6,736 bases of DNA from Hyphomicrobiales bacterium. Lineage in GTDB: Bacteria; Pseudomonadota; Alphaproteobacteria; Rhizobiales; Aestuariivirgaceae. Of this stretch, positions 1 to 6,736 are shown one piece after another. Below the pieces are notes generated by a model. That model was given only the letters and a program-made list of their open reading frames with translations, searched no databases and was not told the origin of the DNA. The DNA is taken from assembly GCA_025362535.1 (NCBI GenBank), contig JANYGE010000312.1:1-6736 (forward strand), read 5' to 3'. The position numbers and the translations under genes are program-made. Position 1 is the first letter of the stretch, and each line of letters begins with the position of its first letter.

Positions 1-1
1 A

Positions 2-247
2 GCGGTATTGGATTCAACCATTGCCAAGCAGTTGCTGGCTGACCTTAAACCGCTGCAGGGCAAAGCCCTCAGCGTGAATGGTGCAGCAGTAAACCGGGTG
101 AGTACACCGTGCCTGCAAGTTCTTCTCTCGGCGGCAGCGACTTGGAAGGCCGATGGCATGGTGTTCAATATCACCACGCCTTCAGCCACGCTGCTGGAAT
201 CTGTGCGCCTTCTGGGCATCCAAAATGAATGTTTTGCAACGGAATAA
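2..247 (+). CDS. cheS: STAS-domain chemotaxis protein, CheS-like (5' end cut by window edge)
   Basis: The reading frame is open to the left edge (codons for A-V precede the TTG at 8), so this is the last 81 codons of a gene whose start lies outside the window. The TTG at 8 is only the first start-like codon and is probably internal. The protein has the alternating strand and helix pattern of a STAS domain: a strand at LSVNGAAVNRV, a helix at CLQVLLSAAATW, a strand at MVFNIT and a last helix around ATLLESVRLLG. The usual DSSG region of anti-sigma antagonists reads VSTPC, so phosphorylation control is not obvious. STAS genes of about 100 codons open the che operon in many Alphaproteobacteria. 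In S. meliloti the equivalent, CheS, binds CheA and promotes CheY1 dephosphorylation. That role is inferred here from position and fold. The stop is 8 bases before cheY1. A generic STAS or MlaB-like label is the alternative. Confidence 0.75.
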   Translation, partial: AVLDSTIAKQLLADLKPLQGKALSVNGAAVNRVSTPCLQVLLSAAATWKADGMVFNITTPSATLLESVRLLGIQNECFATE

Positions 248-255
248 TTAGCCCC

Positions 256-621
256 ATGACCATAACCGTTTTAACTATTGATGATTCCCGTACCATGCGT
301 GACATGTTGATGATGGCTTTGACCGAAGCTGGTTTTCAGGTGACGCAGGCCGAAGATGGCCAGCATGGGCTTGAAGTGCTGGCACTTGAAACACCGCGCG
401 TGATTGTAACTGATATCAACATGCCACGGCTTGATGGTTTTGGCTTTATTGAGGCGGTTCGTCGTGAAGAGCGTTATCGCTCAGTGCCTATTCTCGTGCT
501 CACCACCGAAAGCGATGATGACAAGAAAATGCGGGCCCGTAAAGCGGGTGCCACTGGTTGGATTATCAAACCATTCGACCCTGTCAAGCTCGTTGCAGCC
601 ATCCGGCGCGTTGCCGCTTAA
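256..621 (+). CDS. cheY1: Chemotaxis response regulator CheY1 (probable phosphate sink)
   Basis: This is a single receiver domain of 121 residues with no output domain, as expected for CheY. The acidic pair is D9-D10, the phosphoacceptor is D53 (VTDINMP), the switch threonine is T83 (LVLTTES), and the conserved lysine is K105 in IIKPFDP. W102 occupies the position where E. coli CheY has its switch tyrosine. The frame is open upstream to 229, which would add nine residues overlapping the STAS gene. The ATG at 256 is preferred because it puts the first beta strand (TVLTIDDS) at the normal distance from the start. A weak GGAA lies at 241-244. The gene sits between the STAS gene and cheA, the position of S. 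meliloti CheY1, which drains phosphate from CheA instead of binding the motor. The receiver assignment is certain, and the sink role is inferred from position and similarity. Confidence 0.93.
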   Translation: MTITVLTIDDSRTMRDMLMMALTEAGFQVTQAEDGQHGLEVLALETPRVIVTDINMPRLDGFGFIEAVRREERYRSVPILVLTTESDDDKKMRARKAGATGWIIKPFDPVKLVAAIRRVAA

Positions 622-644
622 TCGTTTAAAGAAGAGCAAAAACC

Positions 645-2798
645 ATGGATCAAATGGCAGCAATTCGCGAAACCTTCTTCCAGGAATGCGATGAACAGCT
701 TACAACTCTTGAAGCTGGCCTCATTACGATGGAAGAGGGCGATACAAGCTCAGACACTGTGAATGCGGTGTTTCGTGCGGTCCACTCCATTAAGGGTGGT
801 GCTGGCGCATTTAAGCTTAACGAACTTGTGGGCTTTGCCCATGTGTTTGAAACAGCGCTCGACAAAGTTCGCTCCGGTACATTGGCGCCCGATGCAGACC
901 TGCTCAAGCTCATGCTGAAGTCGGTCGACGTTTTGTCTGATCTTGTGTCTGCTTCGCGGGAAGGTGGTGAAGTGTCACCTGATATTGGTGCGTCTGTTAT
1001 TGAGGAGTTCAACGATCTGCTCGGTAGTGGGGCAAAGCATGATGACGTTGACGAGTTTGCTGACATTGATTTTCAACCGCTCATTATTGATTTTGGCGAT
1101 CCCACACCGTTAGCTGAGCCAGAGAAACCAGAGGGCAACCAGTTTGAAATAAAATTCCGTCCGTTTCGCGGAATGTTCGATAAGGCGAATGAGCCGATCA
1201 TGCTGTTTCGCGAGTTGCAGCGCCTTGGAACGGTCGCCATTAATTGCAATACAGCGAATATACCGACTTTCGCCGAACTTGACGTTAATGAATCCTATCT
1301 TGATTGGACTATAAATTTTACCACCGAATTTAACCGTCAGATCGTTGCTGAGGTGTTTGAATTCGTTGAAGGTGATTGTGAACTTGCGATAACCGATCTT
1401 GCAGCACCAATCGCTTCTAGCAATGAAATTGATATTGAAGCCTTGATGCAACGGGTACGCAGTCAATCACCTGCTCCGGCTCCGATTCCCGCTCCCGTAG
1501 TCGCAGAGCCTGCGGAAATCGAAGCATTGCCAGTAAAGCCAGTTGCGGTTTCGGTAGAGGCAAAAACATCTACCAAGGCTTCAGCTCCTGTGCCTGCTAC
1601 AATCCGGGTTGATCTTGAGCGGGTTGATCGTCTTATCAATTTAGTGGGTGAACTTGTTATCAATCAGGCGATGTTAACCCAACGGGTTTTTAGGTCTGGC
1701 AATGTCACCAATTCGCATGTGGCAACCAGCCTCGAAGAGCTCGAACACTTGACCCGCGACCTTCAGGAAAGTGTGATGGCAATTCGTGCCCAGCCGGTAA
1801 GGCCGTTGTTCCAACGCATGTCGCGCATCATCCGTGAGGTTGCTGATGCGACCGGAAAGGAGGTTCGTCTCAAAACTGAGGGTGAAGCTACTGAAATTGA
1901 TAAAACAGTTATCGAGCTGCTTGCCGACCCGTTGACACATATGATCCGTAACGGTGTTGACCATGGATTAGAAACTCCGGAGGAACGTGTTGCCGCTGGC
2001 AAGCCTGCCGAGGGTGTGATCCGGCTTTCTGCTGCACACCGCTCTGGCCGTGTTGTCATAGAAGTTTCCGATGATGGTGCTGGCATCAACCGCCCCAAGG
2101 TGTTGGAATCGGCAAAGCGTAAAGGCTTGGTGGCCCCGGACGCGGCATTGACTGACGCTGAAATCGACAATCTTCTCTTCCTTCCTGGCTTCTCAACCGC
2201 CGCAACGGTTTCCAATATTTCTGGCCGCAGTGTGGGCATGGACGTGGTCAAAAGATCAATCCAGGCCTTGGGTGGACGCATCACCATTTCTTCCAAACCC
2301 AAGGCAGGTTCGACATTTTCAATGAGCCTGCCACTCACTTTGGCGGTGCTGGATGGCATCGTGGTAGCCATTGATGACCAGACATTCGTTATCCCGCTGA
2401 CGGCCATTGTTGAAACCTTGCAGCCAAGCCCCGAAAACATTCATCCGCTGGGTGATGGGGCCTTTGTTATGCGGGTGCGTGACAGTTTCGTGCCATTGAT
2501 TGACGTAGGTGCAGAAATTGGAATTCGTCCGAGGTCTTCAAAACCACCAAATGGTGTTGCTATTCTTGTCGAAACCGAAAATCGTAGTCGCAATGCGCTT
2601 CTTGTCGATGCAATTCTCGATCAGCGGCAAGTGGTGATCAAAAGTCTTGAAACAAATTATGGACGGACTGAGGGTGTCGCTGCTGCGACCATTCTTGGCG
2701 ATGGGCGCGTGGCCATGATCCTTGATGTTGATACGCTAGTCAGCAACAAGCGTCATGAACCCGCACAGTTTGAAGAAGCCTTGGCAAAAACGAGTTGA
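645..2798 (+). CDS. cheA: Chemotaxis sensor histidine kinase CheA
   Basis: CheA is the cytoplasmic kinase that autophosphorylates under receptor control and phosphorylates CheY and CheB. All parts are visible in its 717 residues. The P1 HPt domain (about 1-110) has the phosphohistidine H47 in [14 protein letters not shown]2-like region follows (about 166-250, with [17 protein letters not shown] and [12 protein letters not shown]). An Ala/Pro linker runs from about 275 to 318. The P3 dimerisation helices start near [18 protein letters not shown] (about 320-380). The P4 ATPase has an N box with N436 and H440 ([11 protein letters not shown]), G1 DDGAG at 476-480, an F box LFLPGF at 511-516, and G2 GRSVGMD at 527-533. 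The P5 CheW-like domain spans about 566-700. [17 protein letters not shown] is typical of alphaproteobacterial CheA. The ATG at 645 follows AAGAAGAG at 629-636 at good spacing. The gene is 23 bases after cheY1. No key residue is missing. Confidence 0.98.
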   Translation: MDQMAAIRETFFQECDEQLTTLEAGLITMEEGDTSSDTVNAVFRAVHSIKGGAGAFKLNELVGFAHVFETALDKVRSGTLAPDADLLKLMLKSVDVLSDLVSASREGGEVSPDIGASVIEEFNDLLGSGAKHDDVDEFADIDFQPLIIDFGDPTPLAEPEKPEGNQFEIKFRPFRGMFDKANEPIMLFRELQRLGTVAINCNTANIPTFAELDVNESYLDWTINFTTEFNRQIVAEVFEFVEGDCELAITDLAAPIASSNEIDIEALMQRVRSQSPAPAPIPAPVVAEPAEIEALPVKPVAVSVEAKTSTKASAPVPATIRVDLERVDRLINLVGELVINQAMLTQRVFRSGNVTNSHVATSLEELEHLTRDLQESVMAIRAQPVRPLFQRMSRIIREVADATGKEVRLKTEGEATEIDKTVIELLADPLTHMIRNGVDHGLETPEERVAAGKPAEGVIRLSAAHRSGRVVIEVSDDGAGINRPKVLESAKRKGLVAPDAALTDAEIDNLLFLPGFSTAATVSNISGRSVGMDVVKRSIQALGGRITISSKPKAGSTFSMSLPLTLAVLDGIVVAIDDQTFVIPLTAIVETLQPSPENIHPLGDGAFVMRVRDSFVPLIDVGAEIGIRPRSSKPPNGVAILVETENRSRNALLVDAILDQRQVVIKSLETNYGRTEGVAAATILGDGRVAMILDVDTLVSNKRHEPAQFEEALAKTS

Positions 2799-2802
2799 AC
2801 CC

Positions 2803-3270
2803 ATGAATAAAATTAAAACAGATGAAAAGAATAAAAAGCAGGAACTTGTGGCCTTCCGGATTGGAACTCAGGAGTTCTGTGTTGACATCATGTCGGTGCG
2901 TGAAATACGGGGTTGGACTCCAGCAACCGCAATTCCCCATTCGCCCAAGTTTGTGCGGGGTGTGATAAACCTGCGCGGAGCGGTTTTGCCAGTAGTTGAT
3001 CTTGCTGCACGTCTTGGGTTGCCTGTGGTTGAACCGACGGCTCGCCATGTGATCATTGTAAGCCAAGTGGGAGAGAAGATTGCTGGCATTCTTGTTGATG
3101 CTGTATCCGACATCCTTTCGCTTGATCCAAACTTTATCCAACCAACACCTGATGTGGCTTCACAAGTAGCACGTTCCTTTGTGCGTGGCGTCATTGATTT
3201 AGAGGGACGCATGATTAGTATTATAACTCTTGATACCATTCTACCTGCCATGGATCGTGAGGCTGCATGA
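2803..3270 (+). CDS. cheW: Chemotaxis coupling protein CheW
   Basis: CheW is the adaptor that bridges receptors and the P5 domain of CheA in signalling arrays. The 155-residue product is one CheW domain with the expected motifs: [15 protein letters not shown] at the first strands, VREI with conserved R33-E34, [18 protein letters not shown] (about 50-67), and near the end [19 protein letters not shown] short Lys-rich stretch ([10 protein letters not shown]) precedes the domain. The start at 2803 is 4 bases after the cheA stop. An earlier in-frame ATG at 2755 would add 16 residues inside cheA and is less likely, because the extra sequence is not part of the CheW fold. No strong Shine-Dalgarno precedes 2803, so translation is probably coupled to cheA termination. 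The stop overlaps the cheR start as ATGA. Confidence 0.96.
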   Translation: MNKIKTDEKNKKQELVAFRIGTQEFCVDIMSVREIRGWTPATAIPHSPKFVRGVINLRGAVLPVVDLAARLGLPVVEPTARHVIIVSQVGEKIAGILVDAVSDILSLDPNFIQPTPDVASQVARSFVRGVIDLEGRMISIITLDTILPAMDREAA

Positions 3271-4124
3271 GTATCGTTGCCTCCAGTGAGTTCGCGTTTA
3301 CCCAGCAGGACTTCGACCTCATCGCACGCACTTTGTATGACGAGACAGGCATAACCCTTGATAATTCCAAGGCAACACTGGTCTACTCACGCCTTACCAA
3401 GCGCTTGCGGGTGTTGGGTATTGAAAGCTTTCGCGACTATTGTTCGCTTGTGTCGGACTCTGGTAATGAAGAACATGCTCGTATGTGTGCTGCTCTTACC
3501 ACAAATGTCACACGGTTTTTTCGCGAAAACCATCATTTTGAGCATTTGAAAACAAAGGTACTTCCCGGGCTCATCAGTGCGGCGCGTGCTGGAAAAAAAA
3601 TTCGGATTTGGTCGGCTGGGTGTTCTAGCGGTGAAGAGCCGTATTCTATCGCACTGACTATCCTGTCCATTCTGCCCGCAGCGCGAGAGTATGATATCCG
3701 TATTCTCGCAACCGATATAAACCCACATGTCATCGCTACTGGAAAAGCTGGTCTTTATCCCGAAAGTGAAATGAGCGATGTGGATTCAGCTCTGCGCAGC
3801 AAGTGGATGGAGCGAGTCACCGTCAACGGAGTAAAGCACTATCAGCTAGATAATGATGTGCGGAGCCTTATTTCCTTCCGGCCTCTCAATCTCATGGGGG
3901 CGTGGCCTATGAGTGGGCCCTTCCAAGTTATGTTTTGCCGCAATGTTGTCATTTACTTTGACGCACCCACGCAAGCCCGCATCTGGAGCCGTATGCTTCC
4001 CCTGCTTGATACAAACGGGGTTCTTTACATCGGCCACTCCGAGCGTGTCACCGGAACTGCACTTGCGCAAACTCAGGTTGACGGAACAACAACCTATCGA
4101 AAAACAATAAAGGCGGCGGCATGA
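3267..4124 (+). CDS. cheR: Chemotaxis protein methyltransferase CheR
   Basis: CheR transfers methyl groups from S-adenosylmethionine to glutamates on chemoreceptors and so drives adaptation. The 285-residue protein has the all-helical N-terminal CheR domain ([19 protein letters not shown] onward, with Arg-rich [11 protein letters not shown]). The Rossmann SAM-binding domain follows. Its SAM loop is [13 protein letters not shown] (W115 to S127), ATDIN has D150, FRPLNLM comes next, and the CRNVVIYF motif has R225 and N226. LYIGHSERV closes the domain. The length is normal for the family. The ATG overlaps the cheW stop in an ATGA (3267-3270), with GAGG a few bases upstream. The small beta-subdomain (about residues 165-205) shows no Gly-x-Gly loop, which bears on how it docks to receptors (see findings). 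Confidence 0.97.
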   Translation: MSIVASSEFAFTQQDFDLIARTLYDETGITLDNSKATLVYSRLTKRLRVLGIESFRDYCSLVSDSGNEEHARMCAALTTNVTRFFRENHHFEHLKTKVLPGLISAARAGKKIRIWSAGCSSGEEPYSIALTILSILPAAREYDIRILATDINPHVIATGKAGLYPESEMSDVDSALRSKWMERVTVNGVKHYQLDNDVRSLISFRPLNLMGAWPMSGPFQVMFCRNVVIYFDAPTQARIWSRMLPLLDTNGVLYIGHSERVTGTALAQTQVDGTTTYRKTIKAAA

Positions 4125-5158
4125 AGAAAATTCGTGTTTTGATTGTTGATGATTCTCCGACCATGCTGCAATTGGTTGCCAATGTGTTGAGTGCTGATCC
4201 GGAAATTGAGGTCGTTGCAAAAGTGCTGGATGCCGCATCGGCACGTCAGGCCATCAAGGATCTCAATCCCGATGTAATGACCCTTGATGTTGAAATGCCA
4301 CAGATGAACGGCATTGAGTTTCTTGAAAAAGTTATGCGGTTGCGCCCCATGCCGGTTGTCATGGTATCTACCCTGACCAGCAAGGGCAGCGAAGTTGCTA
4401 TTCAGGCACTGCAACTTGGGGCAATTGAGTGTGTTGTAAAGCCAACCGCTAATAATCCTAACAGCTTTGATCAGCTGCCGGAGAAAATTAAGATTGCCGC
4501 TCAGTCAAACATGCGCGCAAGGCTTACGCCTCTGGTTGCGGCGCTTGTGCAAACGCGTGAGCAAAAAGAATTCAGGCCGGGTGCAAAGATCGTGGCTATT
4601 GGCTCATCAACTGGGGGCGTGGAAGCGCTGATCAGTGTGTTGAGCACCTATCCCGAACAGTGTGCTCCAACTGTTATCACCCAGCATATGCCGCCGCATT
4701 TCACCACCAGTCTCGCTAGCCGCCTGGATCGCCTCTGTGCGGCAAAGGTGGTTGAAGCAAAGGAAGGCATGACACTGAAGGCGGGCCATGTTTACCTGGC
4801 ACCAGGAGGCGATGCGCATCTTGAAATCATTGGTCGCGGGCTCTATTCATGCCGTCTGCGCCAAGGCGAAACGGTGAATGGACATCGGCCATCGGTTGAT
4901 GTGTTGTTTAACTCAGTGTCTCGCTGTGCCGGGGCTCAATGCGTTGGGGTTATTCTTACCGGCATGGGCCGCGATGGTGCCGCAGGGCTTTTGGAAATGC
5001 GGGAGAAAGGTGCCCGCACCATAGGCCAAAACGAGGCAACCAGTGTTGTATATGGAATGCCAAAGGCTGCATATGACATGGGCGCTGTTGGCCTCCAGTT
5101 ACCCATTGAAAAAATTGGGCATGAAATTTCACATCTTACAGCGTCAGCTTTCGCATAG
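4121..5158 (+). CDS. cheB: Chemotaxis response regulator / protein-glutamate methylesterase CheB
   Basis: CheB is a CheA-phosphorylated methylesterase (and often deamidase) that removes methyl groups from receptors, opposing CheR. The 345-residue product has a receiver domain (1 to about 110) with D10-D11, phosphoacceptor D56 (TLDVEMP), T84 (VSTLTSKG) and K107 (VVKPT). A linker of about 40 residues follows. The catalytic domain (about 152-340) has the triad S163 in GSSTGG, H189 in TQHMPPHF and D285 in GMGRDGAAG. These match the Ser-His-Asp triad of characterised CheB proteins. The start overlaps the cheR stop (ATGA, 4121-4124), and AAAGG at 4109-4113 is a fair ribosome binding site. All active-site residues are intact. 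Confidence 0.98.
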   Translation: MKKIRVLIVDDSPTMLQLVANVLSADPEIEVVAKVLDAASARQAIKDLNPDVMTLDVEMPQMNGIEFLEKVMRLRPMPVVMVSTLTSKGSEVAIQALQLGAIECVVKPTANNPNSFDQLPEKIKIAAQSNMRARLTPLVAALVQTREQKEFRPGAKIVAIGSSTGGVEALISVLSTYPEQCAPTVITQHMPPHFTTSLASRLDRLCAAKVVEAKEGMTLKAGHVYLAPGGDAHLEIIGRGLYSCRLRQGETVNGHRPSVDVLFNSVSRCAGAQCVGVILTGMGRDGAAGLLEMREKGARTIGQNEATSVVYGMPKAAYDMGAVGLQLPIEKIGHEISHLTASAFA

Positions 5159-5169
5159 GAAACCATAAT

Positions 5170-5559
5170 ATGGCAATTGCACAACATCTAAAAGTTCTCG
5201 TCGTAGACGACACATCGGTAAGCCGCATGCTGCTGGTTGACGGCCTCAACCAAATCGGTATCAACAACGTGACCATGGCGGTCGACGGCGAGCAGGGGCT
5301 CAAGTCGATGATGGCAGGCCCTTCACATCTCGTTCTTTCAGATTTCAATATGCCAAAACTCGACGGCCTACAATTTCTTCGTGCACTTCGTGAATACACG
5401 CCTACCCGACAGGTGGGGTTCATTCTGGTGACTGGTCGGGGCGACAAAGCGCTGATTGATCAAGGCCGTGCCTTTGGGCTCAACAACTATCTGCCAAAGC
5501 CATTCACAGTGCCTAGTCTTAAAGCCACAATAGAAGCTGTTGTAGGAAAGCTGGTTTGA
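5170..5559 (+). CDS. cheY2: Chemotaxis response regulator CheY2 (probable motor-binding CheY)
   Basis: This is a single receiver domain of 129 residues. The acidic pair is D13-D14, the phosphoacceptor is D58 (LSDFNMP), the switch threonine is T88 (LVTGRGD), and K110 lies in LPKPFT. Y107 sits at the switch-aromatic position where CheY1 has Trp. The two CheY proteins differ clearly along their length, so they are not a recent duplication. In S. meliloti the CheY encoded after cheB is the one that, when phosphorylated, acts on the flagellar motor. Position and the NNYLPKPFT motif support the same role here. AGGAA at 5157-5161, partly overlapping the cheB stop, is a good ribosome binding site 8 bases before the ATG. 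The spacer from cheB is 11 bases. Confidence 0.93.
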   Translation: MAIAQHLKVLVVDDTSVSRMLLVDGLNQIGINNVTMAVDGEQGLKSMMAGPSHLVLSDFNMPKLDGLQFLRALREYTPTRQVGFILVTGRGDKALIDQGRAFGLNNYLPKPFTVPSLKATIEAVVGKLV

Positions 5560-5563
5560 GTCA

Positions 5564-6088
5564 ATGTTAGTTAATTCGTCGCGCGTTAGTATCATACAAG
5601 GAGAGTGCCACGTAAGTGGGAGTGCCGAGGTTGTCATCTCCACTTTGTTGGGTTCGTGTATTGCCGCTTGCATGTATGATCCCCTAGCAAAGGTTGGCGG
5701 TATGAACCACTTCCTATTGCCCGGTGAGTCGGGGTCTGGGCAAGGTGGCCGTTATGGCGTTCATTTGATGGAGCTTTTGATCAACGGATTGCTGAAGCTT
5801 GGGGCAAGCCGTGATCGCCTGCAGGCCAAGATTTTTGGCGGTGCCAATATCATCAAAGGGCTTGGCAACATTGGAACATCTAACGCCATTTTTGCTCGTG
5901 AATTTCTTGATCGTGAACGTATTTCATTTACAGGTGGTAGTGTTGGTGGTGGTCAAGGACGCCGTGTGCAATTTTGGCCTGCAACAGGCAAGGCCTTGCA
6001 GATGCTTGTGGCGAATGAGGAAGTTGCCATTGTGGAGGCCGTAAAGCCAGTTGTGGCAGACACGTCTGGCGATCTCGATTTGTTTTGA
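5564..6088 (+). CDS. cheD: Chemoreceptor glutamine deamidase CheD
   Basis: CheD deamidates selected glutamines on chemoreceptors, making them substrates for methylation. The 174-residue protein carries the family signature STLLGSC with the catalytic Cys C32, followed by YDP and GGMNHFLLP with the catalytic His H49. The [19 protein letters not shown] helix, KIFGGANI and the late [21 protein letters not shown] region are further family hallmarks. The start is 4 bases after the cheY2 stop. The best purine run, AGGAAAG at 5544-5550, is rather far (13 bases), so coupling to cheY2 is likely. No cheC is seen nearby, although CheC is the classic CheD partner in Bacillus and Thermotoga. The C-terminal tail SGDLDLF (168-174) lies outside the core fold and closely resembles the tail of the next protein. 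Confidence 0.96.
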   Translation: MLVNSSRVSIIQGECHVSGSAEVVISTLLGSCIAACMYDPLAKVGGMNHFLLPGESGSGQGGRYGVHLMELLINGLLKLGASRDRLQAKIFGGANIIKGLGNIGTSNAIFAREFLDRERISFTGGSVGGGQGRRVQFWPATGKALQMLVANEEVAIVEAVKPVVADTSGDLDLF

Positions 6089-6106
6089 TATTTGTGGCGT
6101 TGGTAT

Positions 6107-6112
6107 AAAGGA
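6107..6112 (+). promoter_or_regulatory. Ribosome binding site before the cheT-like gene
   Basis: AAAGGA is the only clear Shine-Dalgarno-like run in the 37-base spacer after cheD. It sits 13 bases before the ATG at 6126 (long) and 4 bases before an in-frame GTG at 6117 (short). It therefore supports a start near here but does not decide between the two. It also argues against the much earlier in-frame TTG at 6051, which lies inside cheD. Confidence 0.45.
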
Positions 6113-6125
6113 ATGTGTGATTAGA

Positions 6126-6506
6126 ATGAACCCGAGTTACTCCATGAGTTCCACATCGCTCACCAGCGTTTTGAAACAGTTGAATGCTGAACTGCGTCAT
6201 CTCGCCGACGCCGTAAGCTCGGTGGAGCAAACCGTGGCAGGTATTTCCAGCCGCTCAGGGGGATATAATGGTCATATGGTGTCTGATCTGCAACGGATAG
6301 ACAGCATTGGGCAAACACTGCTCGCCCTTGCGGATTTTTCCGATAGGCTTTCAGACTTGGTGCCTGGCGAATTGCAAGTGGATGTGAATACCGCGGTCAG
6401 TTCGCTTCTCCTCAGTGATGTTGCGAGCAGGCTGCGCAGCTCCACTGGCTATGTTGATTTAGCGGCTGCTGCGGCTTCTGGAGAAATGGAAATCTTTGAT
6501 TTCTAA
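6126..6506 (+). CDS. cheT: CheT-like chemotaxis protein with CheZ-type DxxxQ motif
   Basis: This is a small, mostly helical protein of 126 residues with no membrane segment or signal peptide. Helix-forming stretches run about 10-40 (TSLTSVLKQLNAELRHLADA) and 51-78, and the second contains DSIGQ (D59 to Q63). DxxxQ is the catalytic motif of the CheY-P phosphatase CheZ, whose Asp and Gln position the attacking water. The S. meliloti protein in this same last position after cheD (Orf10, named CheT) is reported to have a DxxxQ helix, to speed CheY1-P decay and to bind CheR. The same role is inferred here from position, size and motif. Overall similarity cannot be measured by eye. The ATG at 6126 is the most conservative start. 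A GTG at 6117 would add three residues and an ATG at 6144 would remove six. The tail SGEMEIFDF (118-126) resembles that of CheD. Confidence 0.8.
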   Translation: MNPSYSMSSTSLTSVLKQLNAELRHLADAVSSVEQTVAGISSRSGGYNGHMVSDLQRIDSIGQTLLALADFSDRLSDLVPGELQVDVNTAVSSLLLSDVASRLRSSTGYVDLAAAAASGEMEIFDF

Positions 6507-6566
6507 ATATGATCTTCAAATGCAAATTCTGAATTTTGCGTAAGTATTTGTTCTGTCAGTGTAATA

Positions 6567-6642
<76 letters not shown>

Positions 6643-6662
6643 AAATCGTTTGGTGGCCCCTC

Positions 6663-6689
6663 TTAATACGATTGGTGCGTAAACTGCAA
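6663..6689 (-). promoter_or_regulatory. Possible promoter of the tRNA-Thr gene
   Basis: On the - strand, TTGCAG (6684-6689) and TATTAA (6663-6668) lie 15 bases apart and resemble -35 and -10 boxes, with about three and four of six consensus matches. The -10 box ends 20 bases before the tRNA 5' end, leaving room for a short leader. The GC-rich GAGGGGCC just after it resembles the discriminator of stringently controlled stable-RNA promoters. Spacing is shorter than ideal, so this is only a candidate. Confidence 0.33.
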
Positions 6690-6736
6690 CACCCTTTGCA
6701 ATGATCTTGAATTTATTGAAACAATTTTCAACAAAT

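Noticed and set aside
229..255. Upstream start for cheY1 overlapping the STAS gene
   Set aside because: It adds nine residues before the first beta strand that do not belong to a receiver domain. The ATG at 256 gives a normal CheY start.
1468..1590. Pro/Ala-rich stretch in cheA as a repeat or insertion
   Set aside because: It falls exactly at the linker before the dimerisation domain, where CheA proteins normally have low-complexity sequence, and no exact DNA repeat is present.
1763..2440. Open frame of 225 codons on the - strand inside cheA
   Set aside because: It lies wholly antisense to the ATPase part of cheA, its translation shows no recognisable domain, and it is Ser/Arg/Thr-rich as expected for a mirror frame. 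The other - strand frames in the operon look the same.
2755..2802. Upstream ATG for cheW inside cheA
   Set aside because: The extra 16 residues are not CheW-like, and the overlap with cheA would be 44 bases. The ATG at 2803 sits directly after the cheA stop.
6051..6125. N-terminal extension of the cheT-like gene starting with TTG inside cheD
   Set aside because: The added residues mirror cheD coding sequence in another frame, and the Shine-Dalgarno at 6107-6112 lies downstream of that start.
6489..6503. Perfect 6-base inverted repeat GAAATC-TTT-GATTTC at the end of the operon as a terminator
   Set aside because: The stem is AT-rich and lies within the coding region up to the stop codon, with no T run after it. 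It also encodes the conserved-looking tail of the protein.
6492..6503. EIFDF at the end of the CheT-like protein as a CheR-binding pentapeptide like NWETF
   Set aside because: The Trp needed at the second position is Ile here, and such pentapeptides occur on receptors. Only the final Phe matches.

Overview
This window is the main body of a bacterial chemotaxis operon. All genes run on the + strand, and a single tRNA gene on the - strand follows. The order is STAS protein (cheS-like, cut by the left edge), cheY1, cheA, cheW, cheR, cheB, cheY2, cheD, and a short helical protein with a CheZ-like DxxxQ motif (cheT-like). From memory this matches the che1 operon of Sinorhizobium meliloti and other rhizobia. 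The order, the two CheY genes, the STAS protein, the last gene and the CheA style (MAIRAQP and FQRMSR motifs, unusual P2 region) point to an Alphaproteobacterium, probably of or near the Hyphomicrobiales. Base composition looks moderate by eye rather than strongly GC-rich. No genus can be named from this.

Layout: 2-247 is the 3' part of the STAS gene. Positions 256-621 are cheY1, 645-2798 cheA, 2803-3270 cheW, 3267-4124 cheR, 4121-5158 cheB, 5170-5559 cheY2, 5564-6088 cheD and 6126-6506 the cheT-like gene. Spacers are 4 to 37 bases, and two junctions (cheW/cheR and cheR/cheB) are ATGA overlaps, so this is one transcription unit whose promoter lies left of the window. No internal promoter was found. 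Positions 6507-6566 are an AT-rich convergent spacer. A tRNA-Thr(UGU) occupies 6567-6642 on the - strand, with a possible promoter at 6663-6689. Positions 6690-6736 hold nothing recognisable.

How the genes work together: CheA, coupled to receptors by CheW, autophosphorylates and passes phosphate to CheY1, CheY2 and CheB. By analogy with S. meliloti, CheY2 would drive the flagellar motor and CheY1 would act as a phosphate sink. CheS would strengthen CheA-CheY1 contact and CheT would speed CheY1-P decay. CheR, CheB and CheD set receptor methylation and deamidation for adaptation. Every catalytic residue checked is present, so the set looks functional.

Most worth a second look are the DSIGQ motif in the last protein, and the very similar C-terminal tails of CheD (SGDLDLF) and the CheT-like protein (SGEMEIFDF). 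The shared tail suggests a common docking partner.
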